A stretch of 64,000 nucleotides of DNA. Source: Pedobacter foliorum. GTDB taxonomy: Bacteria > Bacteroidota > Bacteroidia > Sphingobacteriales > Sphingobacteriaceae. The stretch covers positions 24,094-88,093 of the forward strand of contig NZ_JABSNU010000018.1 of NCBI RefSeq assembly GCF_013266735.1, in the 5' to 3' direction. Positions within the stretch are counted from its first letter, which is position 1. Every line of letters begins with the position of its first letter. Positions 51,919 to 60,505 of this stretch are shown here, piece by piece. The translations under genes and the position numbers were made by a program. The notes beneath the pieces were generated by a model. The model searched no databases. It saw only the letters and a program-made list of their open reading frames with translations, and had not been told where the DNA came from.

Positions 51919-53149
51919 ATTCATATCTTAATGCTTCTACCGGATCAAGTTTAGAAGCTTTTTTTGCAGGATAATAACCTGAGATAATTCCAACGCCAAC
52001 ACATAGCGCAAAACCTCCCATAATCCATTCCCATGGTATGATGAATGATCCTCCCATTGCAAAGGAGATTAGGTTTCCAATAGCGATACCCAGGAATATA
52101 CCAAACGCGCCACCAATAAGACAGATGATGACAGCCTCAATAAGGAACTGTTTTCTGATTACTGAAGGATTGGCTCCAATGGCTTTTCTGATTCCAATTT
52201 CACGAGTTCTTTCTGTTACAGAAACTAGCATAATATTCATTAAACCAATTGAGGCGCCAATTAGTGTAATAACTCCAATGGCTATACCACCCAATACAAC
52301 CATTCGAAGTTGTTCGAATAGTGTTTGAGCAAGTGAATCACTTTTGGTGATTTCAAAATTATTGGGTTCGGAGATTTTTACTTTCCTTATTTTTCTCAGT
52401 TCCGATGTGGCCTCGCCAATAATGTTGTCCATCTGGTCATTACTTGGCACCATTACGGTAATGGTATAAGAAGGATTTGAATTGGTGTTGATCAGTTTTG
52501 CTTTTAAAAGAGGGACATAAACGGATCTATCGCCACTAAAGCCCATACTTTGGCCTTTAGATTCAAGAACTCCAATAATTTTTAACCTGTTGTTGCCAAC
52601 GTTAATGATTTTATCTATTGGATCTAGGTTCTTAAAAAGTTTGGTTCTGATCTCATTCCCTACTATACAAACATTGTTACCGGATTGAACTTCAGCAGGA
52701 CTGAAATTACGGCCAAGCGAAAGGTTGAAGCCCTGTGCGTTTAATCCATTCTCATCAATGCCTTGAATATTGATGTTTGGATTGGTTTTTTCAGCTCCAT
52801 ATTTTGCAGTCGAACCACCTGTAGCAAATACACTGATTGCTACGGTTGCAGGGGTGTTTAGTCTTTCTTTAAAGTTTATGGCATCTTCATACTTGATAGA
52901 TCTGAATGGTTTTGGACGTTGGCCTGAGCCTCCAACCCTAATACCCGATCCTCTGTTTCTGACAGTGAAAGCGTTGGCTCCCATACTAGAGAAAGCCTCC
53001 GTCATACTTTTCTTTACAGCATCAAGAGTTGTTAATATACCTACTAATGCAGATAAACCAATTGCAATAATCAATGCTGTAAGCATGGTGCGCAAGCGGT
53101 TACTTTTTATAGATTGAAGGGCTAGTCGTACGTTTTCGGTATAGGTCAT
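51917..53149 (-). CDS. MacB-like ABC transporter permease (FtsX superfamily)
   Basis: A 410-residue membrane protein: a first transmembrane helix at about 20-42 (MLTALIIAIGLSALVGILTT), a long periplasmic MacB_PCD domain (about 45-285) and a C-terminal FtsX unit with three helices (about 285-403), including ITLIGASIGLMNIMLVSVTERTREIG, the coupling motif that meets the ATPase. GIRKAIGANPSVIRKQFLIE is also typical. No ATPase or membrane fusion protein is encoded beside it, so its partner lies elsewhere. Substrate unknown; lipoproteins, peptides or drugs are all possible. Confidence 0.93.
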   Translation of the reverse strand: MTYTENVRLALQSIKSNRLRTMLTALIIAIGLSALVGILTTLDAVKKSMTEAFSSMGANAFTVRNRGSGIRVGGSGQRPKPFRSIKYEDAINFKERLNTPATVAISVFATGGSTAKYGAEKTNPNINIQGIDENGLNAQGFNLSLGRNFSPAEVQSGNNVCIVGNEIRTKLFKNLDPIDKIINVGNNRLKIIGVLESKGQSMGFSGDRSVYVPLLKAKLINTNSNPSYTITVMVPSNDQMDNIIGEATSELRKIRKVKISEPNNFEITKSDSLAQTLFEQLRMVVLGGIAIGVITLIGASIGLMNIMLVSVTERTREIGIRKAIGANPSVIRKQFLIEAVIICLIGGAFGIFLGIAIGNLISFAMGGSFIIPWEWIMGGFALCVGVGIISGYYPAKKASKLDPVEALRYE

Positions 53150-53241
53150 TTCAAATGAAATATATTCTTAAAGGGATAAAAATAAAAAGTCCCGCTGTTA
53201 AGACAACGAGACCATGTATAATGTTACAAAAGAATAGGAAC

Positions 53242-53595
53242 TTAAACTGAGAAACTTGTTCCGCAACCGCAAGTGCTATTTGCATTTGGGTTACTGAAAG
53301 TGAAGCCTCTTGAGTTTAAACCATCCTGCCAGTCTACCTGCATTCCCATCAAATACATCTGATGAGCTTTGTGCATGAAAACTTTAATGCCATCAATAAT
53401 GAATTCCTGATCGCCTTCTTTTTTCTGATCAAAACCTAGTACATAGCTCATTCCAGAGCAGCCTCCACCGTCAACTCCTACGCGTAATCCGAAGTCTTCA
53501 GAAATCTCTTGCTGATCTTTTAATTTAAAAAGCTCCTTTACAGCGCCTTCTGTGAAAGTTACCGGTGCAAATGCTGTATCTACTGTATTACTCAT
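53242..53595 (-). CDS. HesB/IscA-family iron-sulfur cluster assembly protein
   Basis: A 117-residue A-type carrier. The three conserved cysteines are Cys46 in GGGCSGMSY and Cys109/Cys111 in STCGCGTSF at the C terminus. DLQDGLNSRGFTFSNPNA-type features (WQDGLNSRGFTFSNPNANS) are canonical. It could be the IscA, SufA or ErpA form; the sequence does not decide. It follows no Suf operon here and has its own transcript. Confidence 0.95.
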   Translation of the reverse strand: MSNTVDTAFAPVTFTEGAVKELFKLKDQQEISEDFGLRVGVDGGGCSGMSYVLGFDQKKEGDQEFIIDGIKVFMHKAHQMYLMGMQVDWQDGLNSRGFTFSNPNANSTCGCGTSFSV

Positions 53596-53775
53596 ATTCT
53601 TAAAAAATTAGGAAGTACAAATTTAGTTATAATTGTTTACAAACGTGCTATAGCTATCTCTGATAGAGACGTCTATGTCGTCATTTAATATGTCAAATAG
53701 TGGCGTAAATATAAATAATTTGTACATTTTTGCTGAGACTCTATACTAATTATTACTGTATTCAAACAAAGCTGA

Positions 53776-54321
53776 ATGAACGTACAAAACTTTTTAACAG
53801 AAGTTGCCATATTGGCTACAGGTGGTATTATAACTGTTGCAGCCGGATATTATCTCTTTATAAATGATTTGCGTAAGTACCTGGTTACAAAATCTGTTGA
53901 AACTAAACCATCGGATCCTAAAAAGGAAGAACATTTACAGATACTTCCGTTACGACTTCAGGCGCATGAACGCCTTATTGTTTTTGTTGATAGGATTAAT
54001 CCTGCTAATCTATTAATACGGGTACATCAGCAAGGCATTTCCGTTGTCGATCTTCAGTCAGTATTGCTTAACGAAGTAAGATCGGAATATCAGCATAATG
54101 TAGCTCAGCAATTATATATAAGTGCGGCAACATGGGATGTTGTGCGTAAGCTTAAAGATGATACTTTAACTATGGTTAGCAATGCTGCCCGTGGCTTACC
54201 TGCCGAAGCAGAAGGAGTAGATTTGAGTAGAAAGATATTGCAGCATATGGCAGGTATTGCCGATAACCCTTATGATTTAACATTAGATCTGATTAAAAAG
54301 GATATTCACTTGTTATTTTAA
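53776..54321 (+). CDS. Conserved membrane-anchored hypothetical protein upstream of the mutase gene
   Basis: A 181-residue protein with one N-terminal transmembrane helix (residues 8-28, EVAILATGGIITVAAGYYLF), a short linker, then a helical cytoplasmic domain: LPLRLQAHERLIVFVDRINP, LLNEVRSEYQHNVAQQLYIS and AATWDVVRKLKDDTLTMVSN. It ends 2 nt before the mutase ATG, so the two are co-transcribed. I do not recognise it; the strict pairing suggests a role in anchoring or supplying the mutase, but this is conjecture. Confidence 0.8.
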   Translation: MNVQNFLTEVAILATGGIITVAAGYYLFINDLRKYLVTKSVETKPSDPKKEEHLQILPLRLQAHERLIVFVDRINPANLLIRVHQQGISVVDLQSVLLNEVRSEYQHNVAQQLYISAATWDVVRKLKDDTLTMVSNAARGLPAEAEGVDLSRKILQHMAGIADNPYDLTLDLIKKDIHLLF

Positions 54322-54323
54322 TT

Positions 54324-55871
54324 ATGAAAGAGAAAAGGTTTACCACAACTTCAGGCATTGAAATAAAGGAAGTATACACTACCGCAAAACCTTTAGCAGA
54401 AACTCCGGGCGAGTTTCCTTTTACCAGAGGTATCCAAAAGGATATGTATAGAGGTAGGTTGTGGACGATGAGACAGTATGCAGGATTTTCCACCGCTGAA
54501 GAATCTAACAAGCGTTATCATTACTTGCTAAAACAAGGAACGATGGGGTTGTCTGTGGCGTTTGACCTTCCAACTCAAATTGGATATGACTCTGATCATG
54601 ATATGTCAGAAGGGGAAGTAGGTAAGGTTGGTGTTGCTATCGATTCATTAAAAGATATAGAGATATTGTTTGATGGGATAGAACTGCAAAAGATCACCAC
54701 ATCTATGACAATAAATGCTACGGCTTCAATTTTATTGGCAATGTATATTGCATTAGCCAAAAAACAGGGAGCAGACATTAAGCAAATATCCGGTACTATT
54801 CAAAATGATATCTTAAAAGAGTATGCCGCCAGAGGTACGTATATATATCCACCAAAACCCTCAATGAGGATCATTACTGATATTTTTGAATATTGCAGTA
54901 AGGAAGTGCCTAAGTGGAATACGATATCTATTTCTGGGTACCACATCCGCGAAGCAGGATCTACTGCCGTTCAGGAACTGGCATTTACTCTGGCAAACGG
55001 AAAGGCATACCTTAATGCAGCGTTAGATAAGGGGTTGGATATTAATGTATTCGCTAAACGACTTTCTTTCTTCTTCAATTGCCACAATAATTTCTTTGAG
55101 GAGATAGCCAAGTTTAGAGCGGCAAGAAGAATGTGGGCCAAAATAACAAAGGAACTTGGGGCAACAGATGAGAAAGCTCAAATGCTGCGTTTTCACACTC
55201 AAACAGGCGGATCAACACTTACTGCGCAGCAGCCACTTAATAATGTAATCAGGGTAACTAATCAGGCCATGGCTGCAGTTTTAGGAGGCACCCAGTCTCT
55301 GCATACAAATGGATATGATGAAGCGCTGTCCTTACCAACTGAAGCTGCGGCAAAAATCGCTTTGCGTACACAGCAGGTAATCGCTTTTGAAAGTGGAGTA
55401 ACCGATACGGTAGATCCTTTGGCAGGGTCTTATTTTGTAGAAACACTAACAGATGAAATTGAAACGGCAGCGCAGTTATATATAGATAAAATAGATGCGA
55501 TGGGTGGCTCTGTAAATGCAATAGAAAATGAGTATATTCAAAATGAAATTGCAAACGCAGCTTATCGTTATCAGGTTGAGGTTGAAGAGGCCAGTAGGGT
55601 AATTGTTGGTGTAAATAAATTTACACAGGAACAGGAAGGCATAACCGAAGTATTTACTATAGATGAATCTATCCGTACAATACAAACAGAGAAGATAACT
55701 AAGCTAAAAGCCGAAAGAGACAACAATGCTGTTGAAAAAGCGTTGAAGAATTTATCTGAAGCTGCTAAAGGGACTGAGAATCTAATGCCGCACATTTTGA
55801 TAGCGGTTGAAGCATACGCAACCCTTGGCGAGATAGCCGATGTTCTACGTAATGTTTTTGGGGAATATTAA
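54324..55871 (+). CDS. Methylmalonyl-CoA-mutase-type acyl-CoA mutase, large (catalytic) subunit
   Basis: A 515-residue TIM-barrel mutase domain without the C-terminal cobalamin-binding domain, so it needs a separate small subunit not in this window. GFSTAEESNKRYHYLLKQG, AFDLPTQIGYDSDHDMSEGE and ISGTIQNDILKEYAARGTY are highly conserved. Aligned to Propionibacterium MutB, Arg207 (here Arg182 in PPKPSMR) and His244 (His207 in SGYHIREAG) are kept, but Tyr89 is Gln38 (TRGIQKDMY). That position helps define the substrate, so methylmalonyl-CoA specificity is open. It is encoded 2 nt after a membrane-anchored partner candidate. Confidence 0.93.
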   Translation: MKEKRFTTTSGIEIKEVYTTAKPLAETPGEFPFTRGIQKDMYRGRLWTMRQYAGFSTAEESNKRYHYLLKQGTMGLSVAFDLPTQIGYDSDHDMSEGEVGKVGVAIDSLKDIEILFDGIELQKITTSMTINATASILLAMYIALAKKQGADIKQISGTIQNDILKEYAARGTYIYPPKPSMRIITDIFEYCSKEVPKWNTISISGYHIREAGSTAVQELAFTLANGKAYLNAALDKGLDINVFAKRLSFFFNCHNNFFEEIAKFRAARRMWAKITKELGATDEKAQMLRFHTQTGGSTLTAQQPLNNVIRVTNQAMAAVLGGTQSLHTNGYDEALSLPTEAAAKIALRTQQVIAFESGVTDTVDPLAGSYFVETLTDEIETAAQLYIDKIDAMGGSVNAIENEYIQNEIANAAYRYQVEVEEASRVIVGVNKFTQEQEGITEVFTIDESIRTIQTEKITKLKAERDNNAVEKALKNLSEAAKGTENLMPHILIAVEAYATLGEIADVLRNVFGEY

Positions 55872-55877
55872 AAAGGA

Positions 55878-55983
55878 TGTTAATAAATAGTTATTAACAC
55901 AAAAAATTCAGGTTAACAAGGGTAGGTTGTTGCAAGCTAATGAGTTACCAAATAAATGAAAATTAAGTTTTTTTTGTTGATAA
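55878..55983. promoter_or_regulatory. DnaA-box-like sites upstream of dnaA
   Basis: Two sites form a perfect inverted repeat: TGTTAATAA (55878-55886) and TTATTAACA (55891-55899), 4 nt apart; the latter has two changes from TTATCCACA. A third, TGTTGATAA (55975-55983), reads TTATCAACA on the minus strand, one change from the consensus. They lie 83-188 nt before the dnaA ATG and could mediate dnaA autoregulation or belong to an origin. An A/T-rich stretch follows (TTTTTTTTGTTGATAATTTTT). Confidence 0.5.
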
Positions 55984-56065
55984 TTTTTTGAATATTCGAT
56001 CTCTCGAAACAGCAGTTTTTTTATGCTCGTATCGTCACTGTAAACCAACAAATTATAGAATAACA

Positions 56066-57496
56066 ATGGAAAAAACTTGTACAGAAGTGTGGAAAAACTG
56101 TCTCCAAATCATAAAAGATAACATACCGACCCAAAGTTTCAAGACTTGGTTCGAACCGATATCAGCATTGAAATTGGAAGGCAAAGTTTTAACCATACAA
56201 GTGCCTAGTTTGTTCTTCTATGAATGGTTGGAAGAACACTATGTAGGTCTGCTTCGTAAAACAGTTAAAAAGCAATTAGGAGATGAGGGAAGGTTAGAGT
56301 ATAACATCGTTGTGGATAAGTCTTCTAATACGGGGTCGCCATATACTACCAACATGCCAAGTAATGGAAATGGGGCAGAGGCAAAGATTCAATCAATGCC
56401 AATTCCGGTTTCTATAAACAAAGACATTAAGAACCCTTTTATTATTCCGGGTTTAAAGAAACTTAATGTTGATCCTCAATTGAATTCTAACTATACGTTT
56501 GAGAATTACATAGAGGGAGACTGCAACCGTTTAGCAAGATCAGCGGGCTATGCCGTAGCCGCAAAACCAGGAGGTACTTCGTTTAATCCGTTAATGATTT
56601 ATGGAGGAGTAGGGTTAGGAAAAACACACCTAGCTCAAGCTATTGGTAATGAAATTAAACGTAACATGCCAGACAAACTGGTAATTTATGTTTCGTGTGA
56701 GAAATTCTGTCAGCAATTTGTTGATTCATTAAAGAACAATACGATTAATGATTTTGTGAACTTCTACCAGGCAATGGATGTAATCATCATGGATGATGTG
56801 CACAACTTTGCAGGTAAAGAGAAAACACAAGATATATTCTTCCATATCTTTAATCATCTTCATCAATCAGGTAAACAGGTTATTTTGTCGTCAGATAAAG
56901 CACCTAAAGACCTTGCCGGACTAGAAGAAAGGTTGTTAAGTCGTTTTAAATGGGGGCTTTCTGCAGATTTGCAGATTCCTGATTTTGAAACAAGAATAGC
57001 AATTCTTAAAAAGAAAATGTATGCAGATGGTATTGAATTGCCAGCTGAAGTAGTGGAGTACGTAGCCCACAACATTGATAATAACGTAAGGGAACTGGAA
57101 GGTGCAATGGTTTCCCTGTTAGCTCAATCAACCTTAAACAAAAAAGACATCGATTTAGCGTTAGCTAAACAGATGTTGAAAAACTTCATCAAAAACACTT
57201 CCAAAGAGATTTCAATGGAATACATCCAGAAATTGGTGTGTGAGTATTTTGAAGTTCCTGTAGACATGGTGAAATCGCAAACGCGGAAACGTGAAATTGT
57301 TCAGGCAAGACAGATTTCCATGTATCTTTCTAAGAGTCACACTAAGTCATCATTAAAAACTATTGGAGCTTTCTTTGGAGGAAGAGATCACTCAACAGTA
57401 ATTTATGCATGCCAGACTGTAGAAGATTTAATTGATACAGATAAGAAGTTTAAAGGTTACGTACACGACATACAAAAGAAACTAAAAATGAGCTAA
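56066..57496 (+). CDS. dnaA: Chromosomal replication initiator protein DnaA
   Basis: A 476-residue DnaA. Domain I (residues 1-75, TEVWKNCLQIIKDNIPTQSF) and a short linker precede the AAA+ domain III, with Walker A GGVGLGKTHLAQAIGN and Walker B DVIIMDDVHNF, sensor 1 in VILSSDKAPKDLAG. Domain IV ends with GGRDHSTVIYACQTVEDL, the DNA-binding signature. The ATG at 56066 is chosen over an upstream in-frame start at 55988, which would add 26 residues without homology to domain I. It binds DnaA boxes to open the origin and regulates its own gene; candidate boxes are upstream. Confidence 0.97.
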   Translation: MEKTCTEVWKNCLQIIKDNIPTQSFKTWFEPISALKLEGKVLTIQVPSLFFYEWLEEHYVGLLRKTVKKQLGDEGRLEYNIVVDKSSNTGSPYTTNMPSNGNGAEAKIQSMPIPVSINKDIKNPFIIPGLKKLNVDPQLNSNYTFENYIEGDCNRLARSAGYAVAAKPGGTSFNPLMIYGGVGLGKTHLAQAIGNEIKRNMPDKLVIYVSCEKFCQQFVDSLKNNTINDFVNFYQAMDVIIMDDVHNFAGKEKTQDIFFHIFNHLHQSGKQVILSSDKAPKDLAGLEERLLSRFKWGLSADLQIPDFETRIAILKKKMYADGIELPAEVVEYVAHNIDNNVRELEGAMVSLLAQSTLNKKDIDLALAKQMLKNFIKNTSKEISMEYIQKLVCEYFEVPVDMVKSQTRKREIVQARQISMYLSKSHTKSSLKTIGAFFGGRDHSTVIYACQTVEDLIDTDKKFKGYVHDIQKKLKMS

Positions 57497-57518
57497 ATCA
57501 TTAGAGCTCAAATCTTAT

Positions 57519-57565
57519 CACATAAAAAAGCCCTGCAAGTTTTACTTGCAGGGCTTTTTTATGTG
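57519..57565. terminator. Bidirectional intrinsic terminator after dnaA
   Basis: A perfect 22-bp stem, 57519-57540 with 57544-57565, closed by a TTT loop. The core GCCCTGCAAGT / ACTTGCAGGGC is flanked by A6 and T6 runs, which serve both the dnaA transcript (plus) and the Nudix transcript (minus, stop at 57574). Confidence 0.93.
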
Positions 57566-57573
57566 ACTACTTT

Positions 57574-58125
57574 CTATTTTAGAACCTCAAGTTTCATTAG
57601 GCCATAAAATAAGGCTGCAGAATGTAAGGCTTGTTCAATTTTATTGTCCTTAAGGATCTGTTTAACCTCGTCTATAGTGTATTCCTCTACATTAAGGATC
57701 TCATGTTCATCTAAATGCTGATCGTGGGTTTTAACGCCTCCTTTTAGCAAATAGGTATAAGTAACATTTGTTGCCGTTGCCGGATTAGGATATAATGTCG
57801 CTATCAGTTCAGCACTTTTAAATGAATAACCGGTTTCCTCTAATAGTTCTCGTTTAATGGCAACTTCAGGTAATTCATCTCCATCTATTACGCCTCCGGG
57901 TATTTCTAATGATATGATATCTGCTCCATGACGATACTGTCTAACCATAATTATTTTGTTGTCCTCGGTTACTGCAATAGCATTAACCCAGTTTGGATAT
58001 TCCAGAACATAATAGTCGTCTTTTATAACCCCATTTTGCAAATCGCAAGTATCCACACGTAAAGTCGCCCATTTTTCTTTCACCAGGTATCTTGATGAAA
58101 GTCTCTGCCATTTTTTTATTTCCAT
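57574..58125 (-). CDS. Nudix hydrolase (ADP-ribose pyrophosphatase-like)
   Basis: A 183-residue Nudix enzyme. The Nudix box is complete: G-x5-E-x7-RELxEExG in GGVIDGDELPEVAIKRELLEETG near residue 78. An N-terminal beta-sheet of NudF-type ADP-sugar pyrophosphatases (VDTCDLQNGVIKDDYYVLEY) and MVRQYRHGADIISLEIPGG support that group, which cleaves ADP-ribose or ADP-sugars. It is first to end of a three-gene minus-strand stretch: the unknown 132-residue protein lies 1 nt before its start. Confidence 0.92.
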   Translation of the reverse strand: MEIKKWQRLSSRYLVKEKWATLRVDTCDLQNGVIKDDYYVLEYPNWVNAIAVTEDNKIIMVRQYRHGADIISLEIPGGVIDGDELPEVAIKRELLEETGYSFKSAELIATLYPNPATATNVTYTYLLKGGVKTHDQHLDEHEILNVEEYTIDEVKQILKDNKIEQALHSAALFYGLMKLEVLK

Positions 58126-58126
58126 A

Positions 58127-58525
58127 TTAGCTATTAAGATATTGATCGACCAGCTTTTGACGGTCTAGATTAGTCATGTTTACAATGTGATGTTTGGTTT
58201 CAAGAATACGGTATATTAAGGAAAGCTTTTCCGCAAAAGAATCGTTTCTTGGATTAATAACTGAAGGATCGAATTGTGAATAGAAGAACTGACTTAGCAT
58301 TTCTAGCTTTTCAGCAGGAAATGCCTTCTCGGTTAACAGCACATCAAATTCATCAGAAGAACTTGAATACAATTCTTCTGGCGTAATCCCAAAATCATTC
58401 GCTAACGACTCAATAAGCAGATCATCAGCTTCAGCTAATTTGCCCTCTAACTTTAAGCCCATAATACGAGCCAGAACTTGAGCAAGTTTTTGAATTTCGG
58501 CAGTAATTAAGTCTCTTCTTAACAT
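58127..58525 (-). CDS. Conserved hypothetical helical protein (132 aa)
   Basis: A short acidic all-helical protein: MLRRDLITAEIQKLAQVLAR, then EGKLAEADDLLIESLANDFG and AEKLEMLSQFFYSQFDPSVI. The pattern of two-helix units and the phrase LAEADDLLIE suggest TPR-like packing, but no repeats are clear enough to call. It is encoded 5 nt after the TPM protein and 1 nt before the Nudix gene, hence in one transcript. I do not recognise a function. Confidence 0.78.
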   Translation of the reverse strand: MLRRDLITAEIQKLAQVLARIMGLKLEGKLAEADDLLIESLANDFGITPEELYSSSSDEFDVLLTEKAFPAEKLEMLSQFFYSQFDPSVINPRNDSFAEKLSLIYRILETKHHIVNMTNLDRQKLVDQYLNS

Positions 58526-58530
58526 ATCGT

Positions 58531-59301
58531 TTACCAGCTACCACTGCTACCACCGCCACCAAAACTACCACCACCAAATCCTCCGAAGCCACCGCCTCCG
58601 CCGCTGCTACCACCGCCCCAGCCACCGCCAGAACTTCTGCCACCACCTAAAAGCATACTCCAGAAAAGAGCATCAGCAGCACCACGGCCACCAATAACTT
58701 GCCCGCCGCCGCCACTACCGCCACCTCTTCTAAGAATGATGATGATAACGACAATGATAATAATGATGGCTAACATACTGCCACCACCACCGGCATCATT
58801 TCTTTTTTTAGGGTTCTCGTTTTTGTATTCGCCCTTGGTATATTTTATAATGGCATCAGTACCTGCTTCGAGACCCTGATAATAATTTCCGGTTTTAAAA
58901 TAAGGCTTTATTTCGTTTTCAATAATACGCTTGGCATAGATGTCGGGTAATACACCTTCCAGGCCGTAGCCTGTTTGGATCGAGATCTTTCTGTCGCCAA
59001 GTGCCACTACAATCATTATCCCGTTGTTTTTTCCTGAACTACCAACTCCCCATTTTCTGCCAAGTTCAAGCGCATATTCGTTGATATCATAGTCGCCCAC
59101 CGATTTCAATATAGCTATTGCTATTTGAGTTGAGCTTGAATCATCAAAGGCAACTAGTTTTTGTTCCAGTTGTTGCAGTTCAGCAGCAGAAAGTGTTCCT
59201 GTGAAATCATTTACAAGTTTGTTTGGCTTTGCCGGAAAATCCTGGGCAAATCCAACAGCGGATATAGTGAGTAAGAATAATGCTACGATTAGTTTTTTCA
59301 T
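58531..59301 (-). CDS. TPM-domain membrane protein with Gly/Ser-rich tail (YgcG-like)
   Basis: A 256-residue protein: signal peptide (to about 20, ISAVGFAQ), a periplasmic TPM domain (about 25-150, with KLVNDFTGTLSAAELQQLEQ, KWGVGSSGKNNGIMIVVALG, GYGLEGVLPD), a transmembrane helix (about 174-190, LAIIIIIVVIIIILRR) and a Gly/Ser-rich cytoplasmic tail of about 60 residues (GGGRSSGGGWGGGSSGGGGG). TPM proteins are linked to membrane protein quality control and photosystem repair in plants. It is co-encoded with a second TPM protein and LemA, a combination common in Bacteroidota. Confidence 0.92.
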   Translation of the reverse strand: MKKLIVALFLLTISAVGFAQDFPAKPNKLVNDFTGTLSAAELQQLEQKLVAFDDSSSTQIAIAILKSVGDYDINEYALELGRKWGVGSSGKNNGIMIVVALGDRKISIQTGYGLEGVLPDIYAKRIIENEIKPYFKTGNYYQGLEAGTDAIIKYTKGEYKNENPKKRNDAGGGGSMLAIIIIIVVIIIILRRGGGSGGGGQVIGGRGAADALFWSMLLGGGRSSGGGWGGGSSGGGGGFGGFGGGSFGGGGSSGSW

Positions 59302-59304
59302 AGC

Positions 59305-59748
59305 TTAAACAGTTTTATTCTGATCCATAAAAATAATGTCATTGGGCAATTCGTTAATGTCATCGCTTTGCGAAGGGAAAAACGTTGCCAGTTTCTCTCC
59401 GGCTAAAACTACACCCGCAATAATGCCCTGTGCTAAATTATCGGCAGCAAAATGTGCTCTCATTGCAACTTTAGTTGTTTCCCAGAAATCTTCAGGTACT
59501 ACTTTATGGATTCCCGTATCACCAACTATTGCAAACTTATGATCTTCATAAGCAAGATATATTAGCACACCATTATGTCTTGATGTTTTATCCATCCCAA
59601 GTTTCGAAAAGTACGATATTGCCTTTTCGTATGCTTCGCCGCTGCAATGTTTGTCTACAGCAATTCTGATTTCTCCTGAAGTGCTTTTTTCAGCATCAGA
59701 TATAGCCTGAGAAATTTGTTCTTGTTCTTGTTCTGTGAATGGCCCCAT
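59305..59748 (-). CDS. Cytoplasmic TPM-domain protein
   Basis: A 147-residue TPM protein (from ATG 59748: MGPFTEQEQEQISQAISDAE). There is no signal peptide or membrane segment. GEIRIAVDKHCSGEAYEKAI and TSRHNGVLIYLAYEDHKFAI are core TPM strands. An upstream in-frame ATG at 59805 would add 19 residues but lies inside a hairpin (59771-59812), so 59748 is more likely. The gene is located between LemA and the YgcG-like TPM gene, 3 nt before the latter. Confidence 0.85.
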   Translation of the reverse strand: MGPFTEQEQEQISQAISDAEKSTSGEIRIAVDKHCSGEAYEKAISYFSKLGMDKTSRHNGVLIYLAYEDHKFAIVGDTGIHKVVPEDFWETTKVAMRAHFAADNLAQGIIAGVVLAGEKLATFFPSQSDDINELPNDIIFMDQNKTV

Positions 59749-59770
59749 AATTGGATTACTTAATAAAGAT

Positions 59771-59812
59771 AAGGGTAATGTACGTTTAAATGAATAAACA
59801 TACATTACCCTT
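59771..59812 (-). other. Intercistronic hairpin between lemA and the TPM gene
   Basis: An 18-bp stem: arms 59771-59788 and 59795-59812 with a 6-nt loop. One position is C/A on the plus strand, a G-U pair in minus-strand RNA. The downstream minus-strand sequence (CTTTATTAAGTAATCC) is only mildly T-rich, so it is probably a processing or stabilising element rather than a terminator. Confidence 0.65.
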
Positions 59813-59830
59813 AAATGTTGTTACGGTATA

Positions 59831-60412
59831 TTAGAATTCTACTTTAGGTGCATTTTGTGCACCAGCATCAGCTTTAAATGCTGCTTTTTGGCTAAATCCG
59901 AATATTCCGGCAGTAAGGTTGTTAGGGAATGATCTTACCTTTGTATTATAAACTTGAACCGATTCGTTAAAATCTTTACGAGCCACGGTGATGCGGTTTT
60001 CTGTACCTTCCAACTGAGCTGATAATTCACTAAACTGCTGAGTAGCTTTAAGTTCAGGATAGTTCTCTGTTAGAACCATTAATTTACCTAACGCCTGACT
60101 TAACTGGCCTTGCGCAGCTTGGTATTTCTGCATATTCTCTTCAGTTAATTTATCAGGATCAACTGTGATCTGGCTCGCTTTAGCACGTGCTTCAATAACC
60201 TGAGTTAATGTACCCTGCTCAAATTTTGCTGCACCTTTAACTGTGCTTACAAGATTAGGGATCAAATCAGAACGGCGTTGATACTGTGTTTCAACTTGTG
60301 CCCATTTGGTTTTTACATCCTCATCCAGTTTAACCAAGCCGTTGTAACCACAACCACTTACTGCCACCAATAAGACTAAGATTCCTACAATTACTAAAAC
60401 TACTTTTTTCAT
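59831..60412 (-). CDS. lemA: LemA family protein
   Basis: A 193-residue protein. The N terminus (LVIVGILVLLVAVSGCGYNG) is a hydrophobic signal anchor with a possible lipobox Cys21. The LemA core is helical: LDEDVKTKWAQVETQYQRRS, LIPNLVSTVKGAAKFEQGTL and ARAKASQITVDPDKLT, then VYNTKVRSFPNNLTAGIFGF, the LemA signature. The function is unknown, but LemA and TPM proteins co-occur. First gene of the operon lemA - TPM - TPM - unknown - Nudix, divergent from the FAD oxidoreductase gene. Confidence 0.94.
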   Translation of the reverse strand: MKKVVLVIVGILVLLVAVSGCGYNGLVKLDEDVKTKWAQVETQYQRRSDLIPNLVSTVKGAAKFEQGTLTQVIEARAKASQITVDPDKLTEENMQKYQAAQGQLSQALGKLMVLTENYPELKATQQFSELSAQLEGTENRITVARKDFNESVQVYNTKVRSFPNNLTAGIFGFSQKAAFKADAGAQNAPKVEF

Positions 60413-60465
60413 ATTTTTCTGTTTTGTTTTTCAGTGTTAATTTACGCATTAGAACTCAATTTCTG

Positions 60466-60473
60466 TACCTTTG
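60466..60473 (+). promoter_or_regulatory. -7 element upstream of the FAD oxidoreductase gene
   Basis: TACCTTTG matches TAnnTTTG. TTTACG at 60441-60446 is a weak -33 candidate at 19 nt. It makes the upstream in-frame start at 60434 impossible for this transcript and supports ATG 60506. Confidence 0.55.
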
Positions 60474-60505
60474 TTACAGTTCGGGATAAAAACCTGACAA
60501 GAATT

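Noticed and set aside
55988..56065. 26-residue extension of DnaA
   Set aside because: The added residues do not resemble DnaA domain I, which begins properly at MEKTCTEVWKNC from 56066.
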